Source of the DNA: an uncultured Clostridia bacterium
GTDB taxonomy: Bacteria; Bacillota; Clostridia; Oscillospirales; Acutalibacteraceae
Assembly: GCA_946539105.1 (NCBI GenBank)
Contig: CAMNHG010000040.1
Coordinates: 1 to 11,081 of the forward strand
Reading direction: 5' to 3'
DNA: 11,081 nucleotides
Below the pieces are notes generated by a model that was given only the letters and a program-made list of their open reading frames with translations, searched no databases and was not told the origin of the DNA. This document shows, piece after piece, positions 4,238-11,081 of this stretch. The position numbers and the translations under genes were made by a program. How positions within the stretch are numbered: the first letter of the stretch is position 1; each line of letters starts with the position of its first letter.

Positions 4238-4780
4238 ATGGAATTATTTAACGGACGTCCCGGGGATTGCTCGGGCAGGGAAGAACGTGAGATTTCGGTT
4301 TATGATTGTCTGGATTCTCTCGGAATTGAGTATGACAGGGTAGACCACGAGGTCGCTAAGACGATGGAAGACTGCAAAGCGATAGATGATGTGCTCGGCG
4401 CGGTTATGTGCAAAAACCTTTTTCTTTGCAACAGGCAAAAAACAAAGTTTTATCTGCTGATTATGCCTGCGGAAAAGCCGTTTAAGACCAAGGAGTTGTC
4501 CGCTCAGATTAACTCAGCGCGTTTGTCGTTTGCATCCGCTGATAAAATGCTCGAATACCTCGACATCAACCCCGGCGCGGTCAGTGTTATGGGACTTAAA
4601 AACGATACAGGGAATAATGTGACTCTTATTGCCGACGAGGATTTGCTTAAAGATGAATATATCGGCTGTCATCCGTGTGTAAATACTTCGAGTTTAAAGA
4701 TAAAAACCGCTGATTTAATCAACGTGTTTCTGCCATACACTAAGCACGATATGGCGGTTGTGAAGCTCGTAGGGGAATAG
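4238..4780 (+). CDS. Prolyl-tRNA editing (YbaK/PrdX-type) deacylase domain protein
   Basis: A 180-residue single-domain protein of the YbaK/ProX trans-editing superfamily, closest by eye to the clostridial PrdX branch. This family clears mischarged Ala-tRNA(Pro) or related species in the cytosol. Visible landmarks are HEVAKTME (37-44), a conserved Lys59 in MCKNLFLCN (57-65), the strand KFYLLIMP (70-77), GLKND (119-123) and GCHPCVNTSSL (143-153). I chose ATG 4238 because AGAGG (4228-4232) is correctly spaced and the promoter's -10 lies downstream of the longer in-frame ATG. It sits just after the tRNA cluster, a sensible neighbourhood, and the next gene starts almost at its stop. Exact tRNA/amino-acid specificity cannot be read from sequence. 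Confidence 0.88.
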   Translation: MELFNGRPGDCSGREEREISVYDCLDSLGIEYDRVDHEVAKTMEDCKAIDDVLGAVMCKNLFLCNRQKTKFYLLIMPAEKPFKTKELSAQINSARLSFASADKMLEYLDINPGAVSVMGLKNDTGNNVTLIADEDLLKDEYIGCHPCVNTSSLKIKTADLINVFLPYTKHDMAVVKLVGE

Positions 4781-4789
4781 GTGGGCTGT

Positions 4790-5098
4790 ATGTTAAAAAG
4801 AATAATCATAACAATTCTGTCGGTGCTTATGCTGTTAACATTTATTCCGAATGTCAGTGCCGCGGGACAGGCGGATTCGGATTCCGTTATAACTCAGGAC
4901 GGAGATTTTGTGCCTATGTTTACAACATCACCGGACAGCTCACTAAAAGACCGTTCTAATTATATGACAGCAGAGCAAAGTGTATTTTTCTATACTCAAA
5001 CTACATTCCTCGCGCTTCTCGCCGGATATCTTATAGTATTCAAGGTTAGATGTATTCCGAAAGGCGAAAAAATGCACCGCAGAAAAATCAAAAAATAA
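4790..5098 (+). CDS. Small secreted/single-pass membrane protein of unknown function
   Basis: A 102-residue protein. It has a clear signal peptide (basic MLKR, hydrophobic core to about residue 18, cleavage likely after NVSA near residue 24). A short polar outer segment rich in Asp, Ser and Thr follows. A second hydrophobic stretch at about residues 66-86 (FFYTQTTFLALLAGYLIVF) precedes a basic C-terminus ending KMHRRKIKK. That predicts a type I single-pass protein with a tiny extracellular domain. ATG 4790 is preferred because AGGTGG (4779-4784) lies 5 nt before it; a GTG at 4781 is the alternative. It is cotranscribed with the editing gene and possibly coupled to it. I recognise no family. 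Confidence 0.75.
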   Translation: MLKRIIITILSVLMLLTFIPNVSAAGQADSDSVITQDGDFVPMFTTSPDSSLKDRSNYMTAEQSVFFYTQTTFLALLAGYLIVFKVRCIPKGEKMHRRKIKK

Positions 5099-5101
5099 AA
5101 C

Positions 5102-5134
5102 AACCGGCTTAAGCAAATTTGCCTAAGCCGGTTT
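5102..5134. terminator. Bidirectional terminator between convergent genes
   Basis: AACCGGCTTA (5102-5111) pairs with TAAGCCGGTT (5124-5133). The inner part, GCAAA/TTTGC, can extend the stem past a single A-C mismatch. A's precede and TTTATCTTT follows, so it serves the small membrane protein gene on the plus strand and tadA on the minus strand. Confidence 0.9.
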
Positions 5135-5138
5135 ATCT

Positions 5139-5588
5139 TTATCTCAATTTCTTAAAAAAGTCCTTTAAGAGCTTCGCACATTCTTCTTCCATAATTCCGC
5201 CGTAGTATTCGGGCTTAAAGTTGTACGGCATTTCAAACAGATTTGTAATTGTTCCGCAAGAGCCGTTTTTAAAGTCGTAAGCTCCGTAATATACCTTTGG
5301 GATGTGCGCGTTTATAATCGCTCCCGCGCACATTGGGCACGGTTCAAGCGTAACATAAATCTCGCAGTTCCACAGCCGCCAGCCGCCTAAAAGTTTGCAG
5401 GCGTTGTTTATTGCGTCAATCTCGGCGTGCAGAAGGGCGTTTTTCGATTTCTCGCGACGGTTTCTGCCTTTTGCAATTATTTCTCCGTCCTTAACAATAA
5501 CCGCTCCTACCGGAACTTCGCCGTCATCAAAGGCTTCCTTTGCCATCTCTATGGCGGCGGTCATATATTTGTTAATTAAGCAGACCAT
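5139..5588 (-). CDS. tadA: tRNA-specific adenosine deaminase (A34 to I34)
   Basis: A zinc deaminase that converts the wobble adenosine of tRNA-Arg(ACG) to inosine. The 149-residue length is normal for TadA. The zinc and catalytic motif HAE is His54-Ala-Glu56 (NALLHAEIDAI). The second zinc motif is PCPMCAGA with Cys84 and Cys87. VPVGAVIV (25-32) and the C-terminal LLKDFFKKLR helix are typical. The ATG at 5588 overlaps the last 17 bp of the CPBP gene, so translation is probably coupled; no good Shine-Dalgarno precedes it. An alternative start is Met9 (5564), also without a ribosome site. The protein keeps all catalytic residues. Confidence 0.95.
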   Translation of the reverse strand: MVCLINKYMTAAIEMAKEAFDDGEVPVGAVIVKDGEIIAKGRNRREKSKNALLHAEIDAINNACKLLGGWRLWNCEIYVTLEPCPMCAGAIINAHIPKVYYGAYDFKNGSCGTITNLFEMPYNFKPEYYGGIMEEECAKLLKDFFKKLR

Positions 5589-6627
5589 CAGGCAGCAAAA
5601 AAGCGATTACAGAGATAGTGAACATCACAAGACATATAATTACTCCGGGAGTAAGGAAGAAGGATTTAATCTTTTCTTTGTAGGTCAAAAGGTCAGCGTT
5701 TTCGTCCTCTGACTTGTCAAGCGAGCTTATTTTGAATATATTTTTATCTTTTTTGGCAAGATAAATAAACGAGAACAGTCCGCCTATACAGAATATAACA
5801 ACAACCGCAAGGTTAATTAAGTAGAAAGTGTGCTCGTCGATGGAAGTGTTTGATTTAAGCACGTCAAAAGTAACTGCGTAGAAGTTATTTAAGAAGTGGA
5901 TTATTACAGACGGAACGATAGAATCCGCAACTACATCCACAAAACCGAACACTAGACCGAGAATAAACGCGAACACAACCTGTGTGGTATTTCCGTGCAT
6001 TGCGCCGAACATTACCGATGACGCGATAATAGCAGAGCAGGTGCCGAATTTTTTGAGCCTTCCCAGCAGTATTCCGCGGAAAGCAAATTCCTCGGCAAAC
6101 GCGGGAACGGCTGAAACCGCGAAAAGATAAAGAATAGTTTGGAACGGATCAAGTTGTGAGTCGTTTGTCATCGAAGCAGAGTTTTGAAGTCCGAAAATTG
6201 AAAGATTTTCGTCAAAAAGCTGTGCCGCAACGTTAGATACCATCGCCAAGCCCATACCGATAAACACCAGACAGATTAGCAGTGTAAACGGCACATAGGT
6301 CTTTTTGTATGCTTCCCCAAACCTAAAGCGTGAAGCCGCAAGGTAAATAATTCCGGGAATAAACGCGGCAAAAACACTCAGAAAAATATCAAGCAGATAT
6401 TCAACAGTGGGATTTGAAGCGTCCAGATTAAAAAAGGAAAGGGCAACCATAACGATAACGGCTACAATTTGCATAGTCAAATAATAACCCATTACGTAAA
6501 ATCCGAGTCCGTTTGAGGTTCTTCTTATTTTTTTAATCTCGTTTTTTCTTATTTGCTCTGTTGGATCAACATAATTGAACCCCGCATTTTGATAATATGG
6601 TACTTGCGGAGGTACATAATTATACAT
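5572..6627 (-). CDS. CPBP (CAAX/Abi) family intramembrane metalloprotease
   Basis: A 351-residue polytopic membrane protein of the Rce1/CPBP family. The three active-site motifs are present: EEFAFR (Glu179, Glu180, Arg184), FGAMH (His211) and HFLNN (His244 to Asn248), placed in transmembrane helices. About eight hydrophobic segments follow a cytosolic N-terminus with a Pro/Tyr/Gln-rich start (YNYVPPQVPYYQ). In bacteria such proteins process peptides or give bacteriocin self-immunity; the substrate here is unknown. I chose ATG 6627 because GGAAG lies 8 nt before it and the predicted transcription start is about 6642. The longer frame from ATG 6642 would begin at the first base of the mRNA. The C-terminal end carries an extra hydrophobic helix after a charged cytosolic loop. 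tadA overlaps its end. Confidence 0.9.
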   Translation of the reverse strand: MYNYVPPQVPYYQNAGFNYVDPTEQIRKNEIKKIRRTSNGLGFYVMGYYLTMQIVAVIVMVALSFFNLDASNPTVEYLLDIFLSVFAAFIPGIIYLAASRFRFGEAYKKTYVPFTLLICLVFIGMGLAMVSNVAAQLFDENLSIFGLQNSASMTNDSQLDPFQTILYLFAVSAVPAFAEEFAFRGILLGRLKKFGTCSAIIASSVMFGAMHGNTTQVVFAFILGLVFGFVDVVADSIVPSVIIHFLNNFYAVTFDVLKSNTSIDEHTFYLINLAVVVIFCIGGLFSFIYLAKKDKNIFKISSLDKSEDENADLLTYKEKIKSFFLTPGVIICLVMFTISVIAFLLPDGLLN

Positions 6628-6648
6628 AAGCATCACTTCCATGCTACT

Positions 6649-6677
6649 ATTTTAACATATACAACAAGGATTTGCAA
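6649..6677 (-). promoter_or_regulatory. Promoter of the CPBP-tadA operon
   Basis: On the minus strand: TTGCAA (plus 6672-6677), 17 nt, TAAAAT (plus 6649-6654). The predicted start is near 6642, giving a leader of about 15 nt that contains the GGAAG ribosome site for the start at 6627. It is back-to-back with the promoter of the plus-strand operon. Confidence 0.7.
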
Positions 6678-6696
6678 GGCGTTACAAGAATGTAAA

Positions 6697-6725
6697 TTGA
6701 CAAAATCTAAGTTTGGTGGTATTGT
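6697..6725 (+). promoter_or_regulatory. Promoter of the alditol-nucleotide operon
   Basis: A perfect TTGACA (6697-6702), 17 nt, and TATTGT (6720-6725) preceded by the extended -10 TG (6717-6718). The expected start is near 6732, about 35 nt before the first gene, whose ribosome site GGGAGG is at 6753-6758. Confidence 0.8.
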
Positions 6726-6766
6726 GAAATTGAATTAATATATACATTTACCGGGAGGATGACTAT

Positions 6767-7507
6767 ATGGTAACCGCAATGCTTTTTGCCGGGGGAATCG
6801 GCGCGAGAATGCAGTCGTCTGACTTACCAAAGCAGTTTTTGGAGGTCGGCGGAAAACCTATTATAGTTCATACTATGGAGCATTTTGCCAAGCATTTTAT
6901 GGTTGACGGAATTGTTGTCGCCTGTAAAGAGGACTGGATTGATTACCTTGTTGACCTTGTTAAGGAGTTCGGCATAAAAAAAGTCAGGGCTATCGTTCCC
7001 GGAGGAGAAACCGGCTACGCTTCTATTCACAACGGCGTTATGGCTGTGTCGCAGTTTTCGAAAAATCCCGATGATATCATCTTAATTTGCGACGGCGTAC
7101 GTCCGATGCTTTCGGAAAAGCTCATTACCGACTGCATCGAGGAAACAAAAAAGTTTAAATCAGCTGTTCCGGTTACTCCCAGTATAGATTCGCTTTTGTA
7201 CAGCACCGACGGCGTCAGCTGTAAAAAAAGCTACGACAGAAATACAATGTATATTACCCAGGCACCTCAGGGATATACTATGGAAAGAATCCTCTGGGCG
7301 CACAGCGAAGCCGAAAAACGCGGTATTACCAACCCGATTTCTTCAAGTGAGCTGTTTATCGAGCTCGGCGAGAGCGTTCATATTTTCAAGGGCGAGCGGT
7401 TCAATATAAAGGTTACTACGCCTGAAGACTTAATAACCCTCCGTTCGCAGTTTTACTATGAGAATTATAAAAAATTCGCTAAGGAAGAATTAAAGTATGG
7501 ATTATAA
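6767..7507 (+). CDS. IspD/TarI-family cytidylyltransferase, divergent paralogue
   Basis: A 246-residue GT-A-like nucleotidyltransferase that should transfer CMP from CTP to an alditol or sugar phosphate. Family motifs are FAGGIGARM (7-15, triphosphate loop), PKQF (21-24, with the catalytic Lys), CDGVRPML (108-115, metal Asp109), TQAPQGY (164-170) and NIKVTTPEDL (213-222, second catalytic Lys). Two motifs are unusual: the loop normally carrying an Arg and Ser (ERxxSV) is GGETGYASIHNG here, and DAARP has become DGVRP. That favours an alditol-phosphate substrate over methylerythritol phosphate, but this is inference. First gene of the operon behind a good promoter; GGGAGG is 8 nt before the start. 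It overlaps the next gene by 11 bp. Confidence 0.85.
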   Translation: MVTAMLFAGGIGARMQSSDLPKQFLEVGGKPIIVHTMEHFAKHFMVDGIVVACKEDWIDYLVDLVKEFGIKKVRAIVPGGETGYASIHNGVMAVSQFSKNPDDIILICDGVRPMLSEKLITDCIEETKKFKSAVPVTPSIDSLLYSTDGVSCKKSYDRNTMYITQAPQGYTMERILWAHSEAEKRGITNPISSSELFIELGESVHIFKGERFNIKVTTPEDLITLRSQFYYENYKKFAKEELKYGL

Positions 7508-8585
7508 GGTTAAAAATGTTATTTTAAGCTCTGTATATGCCGACGCTCTCGAAATTGCCAAGGCGGATTTTATCGATTGGGACAAGCTCAAAAACTGCAC
7601 TGTACTTATTACCGGCGCGAACGGTTTTATCGGCTCGCACCTTGTGTTTGCTCTGCTTTTGCGCAACGACATATTTAACGATAACATCAAAGTTTACGCG
7701 CTGGTCAGAAACAGGGATTCGGCTGAGAAGAAGTTTGGTTCTTTAATGTTAAGAGAAGATTTAACGCTTATAGTTCAGGACGTTTCTTCTCCGATAGAGG
7801 CTGACAGAGCGGATTATATTATCCATGCCGCTAGCCAGGCGAGCAATATTCAGTTTGAGAAAGATCCCGTAGGCACTATCAGCGCGAATTTAACGGGTAC
7901 GTCAAGCGTGCTGGATTTCGCGCTTAAGTCAAAGGCAAAGTCAACCCTTGTAGTTTCGAGCCTTAAGGTGTACGGTCAGGTTTACGGCTCAAAGGGCTTT
8001 CTTTCAGAATCTGACGAGGGCTACCTTGACTTTACATCGTATAAAAATTGCTACGCTATGGGCAAGCGCGCTTCCGAAACCCTGGCGGCAAGCTATATCA
8101 AGGAGTACAGTCTGAACGTTAAGCTGTGCCGTCCGGCGTATATTTACGGCGCAAGCTCACTTGACGACGACAGGGTTTGGGCGCAGTTTATCGCGAACGT
8201 CGTTAAAAAAGAGAATATTTTACTTAAATCTAACGGCGCGGCTAACCGTTCGTTTTGCTATGTAACCGACACCGCTTCCGCTATGCTCTGCATACTTCTC
8301 AGCGGAGAAAACGGATTTCCTTATAATATCGCTTACGAAAAGTCTAATACTACAATACGCGGCTTCGCAAAAACCGCTTGCGAGGTGTTTCCCGAGAGGA
8401 ATATAACCCTCAGCTTCCAAAATCCGGAGGATGAGGCTGAGCCGGAGATAATGAAAACTCCGCTTTCTACAGAGCCTGAAATTCTCGACAGCACAAAACT
8501 AAAAGCTCTCGGCTGGAAGCCTTCCGTTACCCTTGAGGAAGGCATAAAAAGAGCGGTTAATGTTCTGGAGGAGCAAAAACGTTAG
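7497..8585 (+). CDS. NAD(P)-dependent epimerase/dehydratase (extended SDR)
   Basis: A 362-residue extended short-chain dehydrogenase/reductase that likely acts on a nucleotide-sugar or nucleotide-alditol. The cofactor motif TGANGFIG is at 39-46, HAAS at 110-113, Ser154/Ser155 in VVSSLKVYG, and the catalytic Tyr186-x-x-x-Lys190 in CYAMGK. RPAYIYG (212-218) and RSFCYVTD (251-258) are typical of the sugar-epimerase/decarboxylase branch. The start ATG 7497 lies inside the end of the cytidylyltransferase gene, with AAGGAAG (7481-7487) upstream, so the two are translated together. The 34-residue lead before the Rossmann fold is longer than usual. Whether it is an epimerase, dehydratase or decarboxylase cannot be told; its place suggests it modifies the CDP product of the first gene or its partner. 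Confidence 0.88.
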   Translation: MDYKVKNVILSSVYADALEIAKADFIDWDKLKNCTVLITGANGFIGSHLVFALLLRNDIFNDNIKVYALVRNRDSAEKKFGSLMLREDLTLIVQDVSSPIEADRADYIIHAASQASNIQFEKDPVGTISANLTGTSSVLDFALKSKAKSTLVVSSLKVYGQVYGSKGFLSESDEGYLDFTSYKNCYAMGKRASETLAASYIKEYSLNVKLCRPAYIYGASSLDDDRVWAQFIANVVKKENILLKSNGAANRSFCYVTDTASAMLCILLSGENGFPYNIAYEKSNTTIRGFAKTACEVFPERNITLSFQNPEDEAEPEIMKTPLSTEPEILDSTKLKALGWKPSVTLEEGIKRAVNVLEEQKR

Positions 8586-8629
8586 TTTAATATAACCAGT
8601 CAAATCCGAAAAAACGATTAGATTTTTGC

Positions 8630-8655
8630 CAAAACCACAATCTGTTGTGTTTTTG
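8630..8655 (+). terminator. Weak terminator after the SDR gene
   Basis: CAAAACCACAA, loop TCTG, TTGTGTTTTTG: an 11-bp stem with one internal mismatch and a T-rich 3' arm. It lies 45 bp after the stop at 8585 and directly against the -35 of the next promoter, so part of the transcription may pass through. Confidence 0.55.
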
Positions 8656-8685
8656 TTGACAATATACACTATAATATGATAAAAT
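8656..8685 (+). promoter_or_regulatory. Internal promoter before the second cytidylyltransferase
   Basis: A perfect TTGACA (8656-8661), an 18-nt spacer, and TAAAAT (8680-8685) with the extended -10 TG at 8677-8678. This gives the second half of the cluster its own strong start near 8692, so the two cytidylyltransferase sub-operons can be expressed separately. Confidence 0.8.
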
Positions 8686-8732
8686 ATTAGTTGTATAAAT
8701 TTATGCTTTTTCGCATTAAACAGGAGATTTTT

Positions 8733-9428
8733 ATGAATACAGCAATTATTCTCGCAGGCGGCGTCGGAAGCCGTATGGGAGTTGACAGACCAAAGCAGTT
8801 TTTGATGGTTCAGGACAAACCGATTATCTCTTACTGTCTTGATATTTTTCAGAAGCACAGCGAGATTGACAGCATTGTTATTGTTGTCAGCGAGCAGTGG
8901 CAGGACTTCACCGAGGAGTATGTACAAAAGTACGGCGTAACCAAGGTTAAGGGGTACGCTCCCGCCGGTAAGTCAAGACAGCATTCAATTTACAACGGAT
9001 TAAAGTGCATTGACAAAAACGTACCCGGTACCGATATCGTTATCGTTCACGACGCGGCACGTCCGCTTGTGTCGGATAGGATTATTTCCGACTGTATCAA
9101 GGGTGCTACCGATTACGACGGAGCAATGCCGGTAATCTCGGTAAAGGATACAGTCTATCAGAGCAAGGACGGTCAGGAAATCGGCTGTCTGCTCAAAAGA
9201 AGCGAGCTTTTCGCCGGACAGGCTCCCGAGAGCTTTAAGTTCGGAAAATACTTTGATATACATAATCAGGTTACAGATGAAGAAATCGGCGCAACCGCCG
9301 GCAGCAGTGAAATCGCTTACCGCCACGGAATGGAAGTACGTATGGTAAAGGGAAGCGAACGCAACCTGAAAATCACAACTATTGAGGATTTAGAGACCTT
9401 TGAAACTATATTGAAAGGTGATGTTTGA
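8733..9428 (+). CDS. IspD/TarI-family cytidylyltransferase
   Basis: A 231-residue enzyme that transfers CMP from CTP to an alcohol phosphate. It keeps the standard motifs: LAGGVGSRMG (residues 7-16), PKQF (20-23), SRQHSIYNG, HDAARPLV, GQAPESF and NLKITTIEDL. These fit both IspD (methylerythritol phosphate, isoprenoid precursor synthesis) and TarI/Bcs1/AbpA types (ribitol or arabinitol phosphate, wall and capsule polymers). The dehydrogenase and epimerase genes that follow at once favour the alditol role. The ATG at 8733 is preferred over an ATG at 8691 because AGGAG (8722-8726) lies 6 nt before it, and the longer version adds 14 residues unlike the family and would begin at the transcription start. 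It is a distant paralogue of the gene at 6767, with the more canonical motifs of the two. Confidence 0.88.
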   Translation: MNTAIILAGGVGSRMGVDRPKQFLMVQDKPIISYCLDIFQKHSEIDSIVIVVSEQWQDFTEEYVQKYGVTKVKGYAPAGKSRQHSIYNGLKCIDKNVPGTDIVIVHDAARPLVSDRIISDCIKGATDYDGAMPVISVKDTVYQSKDGQEIGCLLKRSELFAGQAPESFKFGKYFDIHNQVTDEEIGATAGSSEIAYRHGMEVRMVKGSERNLKITTIEDLETFETILKGDV

Positions 9429-9429
9429 T

Positions 9430-10479
9430 ATGGATACAATGAAGGCAAGAGTTTTAAGAGCAGTCGGAAATCTCGAGTACTGCGACTATCCCATGCCCGA
9501 GGTTAAGCCCGACGAGGTGCTTTTCAGGGTTAAGGCTTGCGGTATCTGCGGCTCTGATATTCCGAGAATTTTTGTAAACGGAACGTATCACTTTCCCACA
9601 ATCCCCGGCCATGAGTTTTCAGGCGAGGTTGTAGGTGTAGGCGATGATAAAAATAAAGACTTAATCGGCACAAGGGCGGCTGTTTTTCCGCTGATTCCCT
9701 GCAACAACTGCGAAAATTGCCATAACGGCGATTATGAGATGTGCAAGTCCTATGACTATCTCGGTTCTCGCAGCGACGGCGCGTTTGCCGAGTATGTAAG
9801 AGTTCCCGTGTGGAATCTTGTACCCATTCCCGACAGCCTCAGCTTTGAGGAAGCCGCTATGACCGAACCCACTGCAGTCGCGCTTCACGCGCTCAGACGC
9901 GCTCAAATTGAGGTGGGTGATAACGTTGTTATCTTCGGCCCCGGCACAATCGGTATGCTTATTGCTCAGTGGGCAAGAGCGTGGGGGGCAAGGGTTTTGC
10001 TTGTCGGAACCGACGCGAACAACTGGGATTTTATCGAGGATATGGGCTTTACCGAGTACTGCAATTCTTCTCACGAGGACGCTATCGCTTGGGTTAAGGA
10101 GAAAACCGGCGGAATCGGAGCCGATATTGCAATAGAAGCAGTCGGAATCGCGCTTACCGCGTGCAACTGTCTTGAAGCTGCGGCAAGCGGCGGAAAGGTA
10201 ATCTTCGTAGGAAACCCCCACGGCGACTTCACCTTCCCCCAGAACACCTACTGGCAGATTCTCAGAAAACAGCTCAGGATTTTCGGCACATGGAATTCAA
10301 GCTACAGCGATACCCACAAGAGCGACTGGAATATGGTTGTAGACGCTATGGCTAACCGCAAAATCGATGTTAAAAAGCTGATTACACATAAATTTAACCT
10401 TGAAACAATGGACAAGGGACTTGAAATTATGAAGAACAATTCAGAGTTCTTCGCAAAAATTATGGTCGTTAACGACTAA
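9430..10479 (+). CDS. Zinc-dependent polyol-phosphate dehydrogenase, GatD-like
   Basis: A 349-residue medium-chain dehydrogenase of the sorbitol/galactitol-1-phosphate dehydrogenase group. Catalytic zinc ligands are Cys40 (CGICGSD), His61-Glu62 (GHEFSG) and probably Glu146 (TEPTAV). The structural zinc site is Cys91, 94, 97 and 105 (CNNCENCHNGDYEMC). The coenzyme loop FGPGTIGML is at 169-177. SDIPRIF and ILRKQLRIFGTW resemble E. coli GatD more than S. aureus TarJ. It should interconvert a ketose phosphate and an alditol phosphate; here probably in the reducing direction, to feed the cytidylyltransferase just upstream. The start ATG 9430 follows AAAGGTG (9414-9420) and lies 1 bp after the previous stop; Met4 is an alternative. 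The next gene follows after 10 bp. Confidence 0.9.
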   Translation: MDTMKARVLRAVGNLEYCDYPMPEVKPDEVLFRVKACGICGSDIPRIFVNGTYHFPTIPGHEFSGEVVGVGDDKNKDLIGTRAAVFPLIPCNNCENCHNGDYEMCKSYDYLGSRSDGAFAEYVRVPVWNLVPIPDSLSFEEAAMTEPTAVALHALRRAQIEVGDNVVIFGPGTIGMLIAQWARAWGARVLLVGTDANNWDFIEDMGFTEYCNSSHEDAIAWVKEKTGGIGADIAIEAVGIALTACNCLEAAASGGKVIFVGNPHGDFTFPQNTYWQILRKQLRIFGTWNSSYSDTHKSDWNMVVDAMANRKIDVKKLITHKFNLETMDKGLEIMKNNSEFFAKIMVVND

Positions 10480-10489
10480 GGAGCTTACT

Positions 10490-11081
10490 ATGAAAGGAAA
10501 GCTATCTCCGTCTTTAATGTGCGCCGATGTGCTCAATCTTCAATCTGAGCTCGAGGCACTTGACAATTTAGGCGTTGAGTTTATTCACCTTGATTTTATG
10601 GACAATAAGTTTGTGCCTAACATCACGCTTGACACAAACCTGATTAAGTCCGTTAAAAGCGTGCTTAAAAATATGAGACGCGATATTCATATTATGGCGT
10701 ACGAGCCTGTTCAGTATTTTGACAGAATGGACATCGGCGAGGGAGATATTGTCGCGGTTCATTATGAGGCTTGTCCCGATTTAGCTGATGTTATTGCGGA
10801 AATCAGGAAAAGACAGGCTTCTCCGTTTATCGCTATCAGCCCTGATACAAAGCCCGAGGTTTTGCTTGATTTTCTCGATATTATCGACGGCGTGCTTGTA
10901 ATGACGGTTTATCCAGGCTTTGCCGGACGCCCGATTGTAGAGGGAAGTATAGAAAAGCTGGCTAAGGTGCGCAAGCTGATTGACGACAACAAGCCCGGAC
11001 TTTTAATGGAGGTTGACGGCCACGTAAGCTGGGATTTGTGCAAAAAAATGCGCGAAAACGGCGCGGATATGTTTGTTGCCG
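10490..11081 (+). CDS. Ribulose-phosphate 3-epimerase-like protein (3' cut by window end)
   Basis: The first 197 residues of a TIM-barrel protein of the Rpe family, which interconverts D-ribulose 5-phosphate and D-xylulose 5-phosphate. Family landmarks: LSPSLMCAD (4-12), the metal/catalytic HLDFMDNKFVPNIT (33-46), a His in IHIMAYEP, VHYEA, MTVYPGFAG and EVDGHVS with the second catalytic Asp. It differs from housekeeping Rpe in having HLDFMDN for HVDVMDG and IMAYEP for LMIxxP, so it is probably a specialised copy. AAGGAG (10478-10483) lies 6 nt before the ATG, and the stop of the dehydrogenase overlaps this ribosome site. The operon continues beyond the window. Confidence 0.87.
   Translation, partial: MKGKLSPSLMCADVLNLQSELEALDNLGVEFIHLDFMDNKFVPNITLDTNLIKSVKSVLKNMRRDIHIMAYEPVQYFDRMDIGEGDIVAVHYEACPDLADVIAEIRKRQASPFIAISPDTKPEVLLDFLDIIDGVLVMTVYPGFAGRPIVEGSIEKLAKVRKLIDDNKPGLLMEVDGHVSWDLCKKMRENGADMFVA

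Noticed and set aside
8691..8732. Upstream in-frame ATG of the second cytidylyltransferase
   Set aside because: It falls at the predicted transcription start, and the extra residues do not fit the family; the ATG at 8733 has AGGAG.
9661..10221. 186-codon minus-strand open frame
   Set aside because: Antisense shadow of the zinc dehydrogenase gene; no ribosome site or recognisable domain.

Overview
The window looks like chromosomal DNA of a gut-type, AT-leaning Clostridia member (Oscillospiraceae/Ruminococcus-like). The reasons are AGGAGG-type ribosome binding sites, near-consensus TTGACA/TATAAT promoters, a PrdX-type prolyl-tRNA editing protein, CPBP proteases and many compact rho-independent terminators. 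The taxon is inferred, not proven.

Layout. 1-150: tail of an unidentified gene with an acidic then Arg-rich C-terminus, followed by a terminator. 156-719: a C39-like cysteine peptidase-fold protein. 764-1789 (minus): branched-chain aminotransferase IlvE, converging on the peptidase gene across a shared bidirectional terminator. 1790-1945: AT-rich divergent promoter region containing a 19-bp dyad. 1946-3052: an AAA/NadR-type P-loop ATPase fused to a CYTH triphosphate-tunnel domain. 3104-3711: four tRNA genes (Arg-UCU, His-GUG, Lys-UUU, Gln-UUG) behind a perfect-consensus promoter. 4238-5092: prolyl-tRNA editing domain protein plus a small secreted or membrane protein. 5139-6627 (minus): CPBP membrane protease and tadA. 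6767-11081: a cell-envelope type operon with an IspD/TarI-like cytidylyltransferase, an SDR epimerase/dehydratase, a second IspD/TarI-like cytidylyltransferase, a GatD-like zinc polyol-phosphate dehydrogenase, and a ribulose-phosphate 3-epimerase-like protein cut by the window end.

How the genes fit together. The last five genes are a coherent route to one or two CDP-activated alditols (epimerise a pentulose phosphate, reduce it to an alditol phosphate, transfer CMP), probably for a wall or capsular polymer. The tRNA cluster, the prolyl-tRNA editing gene and tadA (wobble inosine) form a loose translation-related neighbourhood.

Most unusual content. Directly after tRNA-Arg and after tRNA-Gln lie homologous non-coding elements of about 150-180 bp. 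Each begins with an inverted copy of the 3' end of its own host tRNA, starting exactly at the conserved T-loop TTCGA. A shared core follows (GCGAGCG, a perfect 10-bp hairpin, GCGAGAG), and each element ends near a short direct copy of the host tRNA acceptor end. After tRNA-Gln the element is present as two nearly identical tandem copies plus a truncated third. I do not recognise this element family.
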